From Paragordius varius (lineage: Eukaryota > Nematomorpha): a stretch of DNA of 64,000 nucleotides. The stretch lies in NCBI GenBank assembly GCA_964247055.1, contig OZ176054.1, positions 9,238,001-9,302,000 of the forward strand. The letters are read 5' to 3'. The notes beneath the pieces were generated by a model. That model had not been told where the DNA came from and did not search any database. It saw only the letters and a list, made by a program, of their open reading frames with translations. Shown here piece by piece: positions 58,606 to 64,000 of the stretch (position 1 is the first letter of the stretch; every line of letters starts with the position of its first letter). The position numbers and the translations under genes were made by a program.

Positions 58606-61600
58606 ATTTCGGAATATAAGAAAAATTGTTAATTGATCATAAATTTTGATTATGTTAACATATTACCCTTTACATAGGGTGAATTTACATTGAAACGCAT
58701 ATACAGTATGAGTAAGTATATATTGCTAGAAAGTTATTAATTAAATAGCATATGCAGCAAAAGAATTATTATTGGCTAATGATAGGAAAAAGTGAAAAAC
58801 TAACTATTGGTCAATAATACTGCCCTTTGTTGAATATGCTATTTGGCAATAATTAATTACTTTCTAGCAATTATACCTACTCCATTAAATACATGATAAA
58901 ATATAAATATTACAACAAATATTAAATTGTTTTTTCGTAGACCGGTGGCACAAACATTGTTGGAGGGTAGGAAAGTCGAACCAGAATATTATGATAATGT
59001 TTCGATTTATTACAATGATATTGTCAAATTTACCAACTTGTGTTCATCTCTCACGCCACTAGAAGTACTATATTATGATTTATACCTATACTGATTTAAG
59101 CGTTTCGTAAAACCTTTCATTTTCTTTAGGTTTCCATTATATTTATTCTGAGTCATTTTAAACAAGGAAGCTACGGTAAGATTGTAGCTTTAAAAACAAT
59201 GTTTAAAAATTTAGTATGAAAGATAATGTAATATTGACTAAATATTAATTAATTAAAATATCCTTTATTTATTATAGGAAACTAAACAAAGTTAAGATTT
59301 ATATTTATTAAATTATTTTATTAAAGCAAGCACTAGAAATCATGTTATATATGTCTAGTTATAAAACGGTTAATTGGTTTATGAATCTGGCCGGTACCGC
59401 CAAAACAATTTCGGCTTCCTTTTATTTTACCATGCCTATGTCACTTTTTTAAAAATATATAACCGGTATTTCAATTAAAACTATAGTTCTAATTTTGATG
59501 TTTAATTAATAAAAGCCATAATTATAAGAAAACATTATTGAATATAGAGTATAGTGTACATAATTTAAAACTGTTAAACGAGAACAATCAAGGCCCTTTG
59601 TATGAGGTCCTTGAAAAAGGCGTTGGACTGATTGAGCTAGCTCAAAAATAACATTAGATCTCAAGTTTTTATGTATGAAATTAAAATAAAATTTTAAGCC
59701 AAATAGTTTCAAAATTTTTCAGAAACTTGCAAAGAAAGAAAATATGCCTTTATAAAATGTATTGAGCCGGCTTATTTGATGGCATCTTTAAATGGGCAAA
59801 TATGATCAACAGCTTAATTACTTATATTTTACTGTATATCATAATGTGGAGAATATTTAATTTTAGTAACGGCTTAAATCTAAAATAATTTTATTATCGA
59901 ATAAATTATATTAACCAGATTATGGAATTTTTGGATAATTTGTACACCGAATTCGATAACATGATAGCTCAAATGGATGTTTACAAAGTAATGATTAAAT
60001 CTAATAATTAAAGTATTTAATAAATTCTAGTTAAGAAATATTTAATATAGGCACCTTAAAATAATAATTTATGAGTCGTTTGCGATTCGTCGAATAATAC
60101 AAATATTCATTTTATAATTATATGACTTAAAAGTTGAAAAGTTTCACTGTCCCCTTCAGTTTTTACTTGTCACATATTACTCAAAGCTAATATTTTATTT
60201 TTGAAATAGAAATAATCTAGGAATAAATATTTTCCAGAGGCGTAGCTAGGGGGAAGAAAGGTGGGCTGATGCACGGGCGTCATAGTTAAAGGGGTACCGG
60301 ATTTAAAACTTTTTTAATTTTATTTTAAAAAAATCACCCATTTATGATGAGTGTGTTCATGTCCACGGTTTAAATTTTATTATTTTTATAAAATTTAACA
60401 AGGGACGTCATCACGGATTCGTGCACCGGACGCCAGAAATGCAAGCTACGCCTTTGATTTTTATATTGACAAAAATGGTTTGATACTAGTTTAGGTTTTT
60501 AGTTTAATTGGTTTTTCAACCTCAATCAATGAATTGCCATTGTAAAATTGGTAAATTAGTAACTTTAAAGAATAAATCCTGTGCAATTTTATTTTAAATT
60601 AAAATCACTTTTCGGGATATATATATATATATATATATGATCTGATCTTTTTAATATATATCTATACATATATATATAATAAATTTAAATGATGTAGATT
60701 GAAACTATAGGCGACGCTTATATGATAGCTTCGGGTGTCCCTATCCGTAATGAGCAACGCCATGCTAATGAATTGTGTATAATGGCTATGAAAATTTTGA
60801 AAATTGTTCAGGATTTTCGTATCAAACCCAACATAATGGATGATACCGACGAATCAAATAAAATTAAAGTTAGGATAGGAATACATTCGGGTAAAAATTT
60901 AATGTTGAAAAAAAAAATGTTGGCTACGGATATTGGTATATAAAAGCAAATTTAAAAATAGGTTTTTCATTAGCTACAACATGATTAAGAGAAGGGAAAC
61001 CATCTGAAACATTTTAACAGCCCAAAATTATATTTAAGCAAACCAAAGTCATTAATTTTATATCATTTACTTTTATATTCTAATAAATAATATGTATTCT
61101 GAATCATATCATGATTGATATATAACCTATTAGTTATAAATGTTCATTGTTATTTTTCAATGCGACCCGCTAAATTTTTGGAACTGAAAATTCCGCCCTA
61201 GATTGATTTAATTTTTTTACTTAAAAATATATCGTATTTATTACCACAAATAACTGCATTAGGATGTTATTATAAGATTATAAAACCCATGATCATTTTA
61301 TATGCCAAGTTAACAAACTCAGAATTTTTATTTTGTTTTACAATATAGTTAATCCAAATATTTGTAGGTCCCTGTGCTGCTGGTGTTGTTGGTGATAAAA
61401 TGCCTCGATATTGTCTTTTTGGGGAAACGGTCCGTATAGCTTCGAAAATGGAATCACTTGGAAAGCGTAAGTGTTTACTAAATTTATAACATACGTAATG
61501 AGACGACATGGTAAAATACCATTATAAATAATATAGATTTGTAAAATAACCGCCCCTTCCTTCCCCGCCCGAAATTTATTAATTAATACAACTTTGATTG

Positions 61601-62936
61601 TCACATTTTGTCTTGTCTATACCAAGTTTTTTATTTTTATTAGGGACTAAATAAAAATTTTGGCCAAAAAAATTACAATTCTTCCAATATCTATCTGAAT
61701 TCGTTAAATTTATATGCAACAGTGTTTTCTAAAAAAGGTACATATTGAAAAACTCAGCAACACTAAGTAATTAAAAACTATTCTACAATTTATATTGTTA
61801 GAGTGATTAGTGTAAAGAGGTTACAACAGTTAGAGTGAACATAGTTATAAATGGGACATTTCAAATTATAATTTTAGACTAAAAAGTTTTCAAAATTATT
61901 GGATTTAATATAATAATCCACAGGATGCTAGTGCGCGATCTTTGCGGACATAAAAATAAACTATGTACTATATACCCCCGATTCAACCAATTTAACCAAG
62001 AAAAAACTTTTCGGGGTTTCTTTTTTATAACTTTTTCTAAAAAAAAATTCAGTTTCGATATTAGCGTTCATTTAACTTAGACCTTTAAAAATTTGCATGT
62101 AAGCATATCGCTAGGTTATTTGCTCTTTTATAACAAAATTGATGAGAAATTAAAAGATTAATCTCTAAAAATTGTTTTGCTAAAAATTACGTTTTTTTAT
62201 TAACAAAATTTTATTTGGTTCTAAAACTCTCTAAGAGGTTATGATTAGTTTGACCGATTTTAACTATACCATTACCTCATCATTTTTCCATATATTTAAA
62301 ATGTTGGGGCCCGAATCCAAATTATTTCATTGCATTTTATAATAAATTAATCATCATATATTTAACACAATTTCTCACGCACGATTTGTCCACAAAAGTT
62401 ATAAGTTGTTTGCGGGACTGATCCGTTTTTATTTTTAAATTTTTTAAAATATAATCCTACGAACAAGCATAATATCCTTTTTTTGATTTTTTTGTTTGTA
62501 TTGCTGATAATAAATTAATTGCTATTGTCTCTGTTTAAATTTAACAAAAAAATGTTGTGTTATCAGTTGGTAAAATTAAAATAATTAATTAATATTTTTA
62601 GCCATGAAAATACATGTGTCTGAAGCAACTAAAAATTTGTTATTACCTTACGAAGGCTACGTTTTCGAAGAAAACATACTAGAAAATGATTTGGCCTATG
62701 ATGAGGTAGTAAATATTCTTAACTATTATTCAAATATCTATATGGCCATTCGCTTAAAACTGTTAATTAATTGGCATGGATTTTCACAGAAAAATAAGTA
62801 TTATTGGGTTATAATAATTGAAATTATACTGATAAAACGTAAAAATTTAAAGACAAATATTTTTTCAAAAGACAACCAATCATATTTTGTCAAACTTTTA
62901 TATTTCCCATATAAATTATTTGATTACAATTGTTAA
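48709..62936 (+). CDS. Receptor-type (membrane) guanylyl cyclase with pseudokinase domain
   Basis: Membrane guanylyl cyclases turn an extracellular signal into cGMP. Fourteen exons join in frame to 1097 aa: 48709-49645, 51943-52031, 52570-52904, 54312-54438, 56040-56282, 56566-56884, 57675-57934, 58261-58508, 58941-59064, 59919-59987, 60698-60890, 61368-61466, 62602-62705, 62790-62936. A hydrophobic leader ([13 protein letters not shown]) is followed by a roughly 400-aa ectodomain rich in N-glycosylation sequons; I cannot assign it firmly to the ANF-receptor fold. A single transmembrane segment lies near residues 430-453. The kinase homology domain ([50 protein letters not shown]) has HGHF in place of HRD, as in this family. 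Then come a dimerisation helix ([20 protein letters not shown]) and the cyclase domain ([47 protein letters not shown]). Metal Asp and the guanine-specific Glu/Cys are present; the catalytic Asn and Arg positions are changed. The exon 8 start (58243 or 58261) and the last exon are less certain. Confidence 0.9.
49669..51007. mobile_element. TACAGTAA-type MITE split by a long-armed foldback element (cyclase intron 1)
   Basis: The outer ends are TACAGTAATAATTAAAATTA (49669) and, inverted, TTTCAATTTTTACTGTA (to 51007), with CATACTTT and GACTAAACGCG blocks. Inside, from about 49825 to 50890, lies a foldback element. Its arms of roughly 450 bp pair across a short loop near 50370-50510. Arm blocks include ATAGCTTATGACCAGTGAAT, CTAGCTAAACTCACTAATTT and ACTCCCACTCATGTAAGATT with their inverse. 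Confidence 0.68.
52310..52430. mobile_element. Solo terminal part of the foldback family (cyclase intron 2)
   Basis: TTACAGTGTATACCAAAAAT is followed by TTAACAAAAAATTTTTTTCA, TGAGATAGCTTATGACCAG and TTTGCCGCAAAAATTTTTAT. This is the terminal arm seen in the 49825-50890 element. No matching inverted partner lies nearby, so it appears to be a fragment. Confidence 0.55.
52949..53492. mobile_element. TTAA-type piggyBac-like MITE (cyclase intron 3)
   Basis: The left end is CACTTTGATTCAAATTGGGG after TTAT. The right end is TTGTATCCAATTG before TTAA (53493-53496). The 544-bp copy has the family's interior blocks (GAAACGGTCCCAATTTAAAT, CTACTTCGACGTCATT, TTTGCCATGGTTTC). Its left end is 45 bp past the donor of cyclase exon 3. 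Confidence 0.7.
55147..55303. repeat. Long perfect-type hairpin (cyclase intron 4)
   Basis: The left arm reads TTAAATGGGTTTAAATATTT, GGTAAAGAATGGAAAAAA and ACAAGAGCT. The right arm is the near-exact inverse (AGCTCTTGTTTTTTCCATTC, TTTACCAAATTATTTATACC, CATTTAA). Arms of about 60 bp flank a loop of about 45 bp. It could be a MITE or a structured RNA element; I know no family for it. Confidence 0.6.
57177..57437 (+). CDS. Unrecognised 86-codon ORF inside cyclase intron 6
   Basis: An ATG-initiated frame of 86 codons has a more coding-like composition than the surrounding intron. The peptide includes [35 protein letters not shown] and [20 protein letters not shown]. It does not fit between the cyclase exons, which join cleanly across it. 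It could be a retroposed or stranded exon, a nested small gene, or chance. No homologue is recognised. Confidence 0.25.
   Translation: MYFLFGMKNIETKIILFNFMRAFLDIDNCYKSRFLKGLVVSKAQSTMRKPDTFILYYDNLPPDFVHFYLKIFKKNASSNFSESFLY
58005..58200. mobile_element. TACAGTAAAAATTG MITE, partial (cyclase intron 7)
   Basis: It begins TACAGTAAAAATTGAAATTA and continues AAAGACAAAACGTAAAAACT and CAAAAGATCACTGTACTTTG. The inverted right half is decayed and not clearly delimited. It lies in the 326-bp intron 57935-58260. Confidence 0.55.
58700..58895. repeat. Inverted-repeat element (cyclase intron 8)
   Basis: The left block is TATATTGCTAGAAAGTTATT, AATTAAATAGCATATGC. Its inverse near 58842-58895 reads GAATATGCTATTTGG, TTAATTACTTTCTAGCAATT. 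About 195 bp in all; probably a MITE of a family seen once in this window. Confidence 0.55.
60235..60456. mobile_element. hAT MITE of the CAGAGGCGTAGC family (cyclase intron 10)
   Basis: The ends are CAGAGGCGTAGCTAGGGGG and, inverted, CAAAGGCGTAGCTTGC. It is 222 bp and a relative of 47025-47257. The 8-bp flanks are no longer identical. Confidence 0.72.
62808..62885. mobile_element. TACAGT-family MITE end within the last cyclase exon
   Basis: The block TAATAATTGAAATTATACTG, ATAAAACGTAAAAATTTAAA, GACAAATATTTTTTCAAAAG, ACAACC matches the terminal 75 bp of the element at 63273-63536. It lies inside the exon that encodes the C-terminal tail in my gene model (62790-62936). Confidence 0.6.
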
Positions 62937-63695
62937 ATATTTTATTGATGGTGCAAATTATGAATTTAAAAGTGTGGTTGATTTTATCTTTTTCGTGGGT
63001 CATGAAAATACATGTATTCTTATAAACCTCTGTTGATGGCATGTTCCGAATTACTTTAATAAATAATACATATAAATTAGTTGATAGTGTCTCGTTCTTA
63101 CCCTCTAATTTTGATCAATTTGCTTTAAATAAATAAAATTTAATAGCTTATCCATAATTTTTTTGCTTTTCAAGTCAAATAGTCGAATAAGCTAGGTGTA
63201 TAAACACGGAAAAATAAGATCATCATGAATAAGACAAGTCTGTTTTAACCGCAAATTAGAGTTTTTTTGATTCACAGTAAAAATTGAAATTATACGGACA
63301 AAATGTAAAAATATAAAGACAACTATTTTTTTCTAAAAGACAACCATACTTTAATTTAATTCATTGTTTTTTACTTCCAAAGTATAAAATAGAGGATACA
63401 TTACTAAATATTTTACAATTGAAACTAAATAGCTTATATGAGAAAAAATAAAGTTCAAAAAAGTATAGTTTTTTACAAAAAAATATTTGTCTTATTTTAC
63501 GTTTTGTCCGTATAATATTATATCAATTATACTGTAACTATCCACAAAAACACTATATAGCCTTTTCCACAATATATATATTACATAATATTTAGCTATA
63601 AAATAAAGCATTGCAATTTATTCATTTAATGCGTTACCACAAGTATATACATATATATTTTTAATTTTGGCTAACTAAACTCAAATATATATTAA
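62937..63695. other. Intergenic region after the cyclase gene
   Basis: No exon is visible. It holds one intact MITE (63273-63536). A short string at about 63001-63017 (CATGAAAATACATGT) repeats the start of cyclase exon 13 (62602-62618), which may be coincidence. Confidence 0.4.
63273..63536. mobile_element. Best copy of the TACAGTAAAAATTG MITE family
   Basis: This 264-bp element starts CACAGTAAAAATTGAAATTA, then TACGGACAAAATGTAAAAAT and AAAGACAACCATACTTT. It ends with the inverse (AAAGTATAGTTTTTTACA, TTACGTTTTGTCCGTATAAT, ATACTGTA). Inverted arms are about 75 bp. TA at the ends plus CAGT suggest Tc1/mariner-type mobilisation. Confidence 0.75.
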
Positions 63696-64000
63696 TTAAT
63701 GGGGTAACAAGCGAGCAACAATATCCGATTCTGAATCATAATGATAAAGATATTGATGCAGATGATAAGTTAATGAAATGGGTGTCTTCAAAAATAAATA
63801 TGCTATATAAAATTTTTCCCATGCATCAGAAAAATAATTTCGGAAAACATACATGTAAAATTCCAATAAATCCTCGTAAAATGTGATGATAAAAAAGCAA
63901 GTCCCAATCAGCAATGTTAAATATATAAACTTTGTTGCCCAATCAAAAAAGACATGTTTCATATTGGCAGACAAATTGTAAGTCTTATCAAGTAGTGCTG
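63696..64000 (-). CDS. C-terminal exon of an unrecognised membrane protein (runs off the right edge)
   Basis: The minus-strand frame is open from the window edge to a stop at 63696-63698, about 100 residues. It has a strong hydrophobic segment (FIYLTLLIGTCFFIITFY) and a second, weaker one (FYIAYLFLKTPISLTYHL), then an acidic/polar end (YDSESDIVARLLPH). An internal ATG at 63960-63962 could start an 88-aa protein, but the frame continues upstream, so a last exon is more likely. The family is not recognised. Confidence 0.5.
   Translation of the reverse strand, partial: ALLDKTYNLSANMKHVFFDWATKFIYLTLLIGTCFFIITFYEDLLEFYMYVFRNYFSDAWEKFYIAYLFLKTPISLTYHLHQYLYHYDSESDIVARLLPH

Noticed and set aside
59506-59712. 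68-codon minus-strand ORF in cyclase intron 9
   Set aside because: Antisense to the cyclase, no motif, and the region shows no splice or start context.

Overview
The window is very AT-rich eukaryotic DNA from an animal. It carries a metazoan-style set of spliced genes: ribosomal protein L17, CXXC finger protein 1 (CFP1), a two-Ig-domain protein, an ERCC4/HhH2 protein, the DEAD-box helicase DDX10, an XK-related protein and a receptor guanylyl cyclase. About ten introns are only 22-29 bp long, and they sit in the same genes as introns of 200-2300 bp. Introns this short are reported for dicyemid mesozoans, so a dicyemid or a similarly reduced parasitic animal is my best guess. That is an inference from intron size, base composition and gene content, not from a marker gene.

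Layout. Positions 1-352 hold the last exon of an unrecognised gene. Positions 437-13257 hold two Helitron-like elements facing each other (3' ends inward), with the RPL17 gene (minus strand, 6498-7876) and smaller transposons between them. CFP1 follows on the plus strand (14787-23558, 17 exons). The Ig-domain gene lies on the minus strand (24190-28963, 5 exons). A small ERCC1/FAAP24-like gene lies on the plus strand (30980-31706). A gene-poor stretch with a LINE remnant follows. DDX10 lies on the minus strand (34667-44550, 15 exons) and starts 81 bp from the divergent, intronless XK-related gene (44632-46092, plus). The guanylyl cyclase gene fills 48709-62936 (plus, 14 exons). The window ends in a minus-strand membrane-protein exon that runs off the edge.

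Mobile DNA dominates what is not exon. I can separate at least seven families of short non-autonomous elements. They are a TTAA-flanked piggyBac-like family, hAT-like families (four copies with exact and one with near-exact 8-bp target duplications), two TACAGT-ended Tc1/mariner-like families, a family with TATACCATTT ends and iterated CCTTGAAC subterminal motifs that has piled up in DDX10 introns, and foldback elements with long arms. Most long introns contain one or more of these, so intron growth here looks driven by transposons.

The genes are housekeeping or signalling genes and do not form one pathway. CFP1 (histone H3K4 methylation), DDX10 (ribosome biogenesis) and RPL17 (ribosome) are conserved. 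The points most worth a second look are the cyclase domain with substituted catalytic Asn/Arg positions and an apparently transposon-derived C-terminus, the 5'-biased placement of tiny introns, the divergent DDX10/XKR pair, and the Helitron pair around RPL17. All exon boundaries were read by eye from frame, GT-AG sites and remembered homologues. I did not run an alignment.
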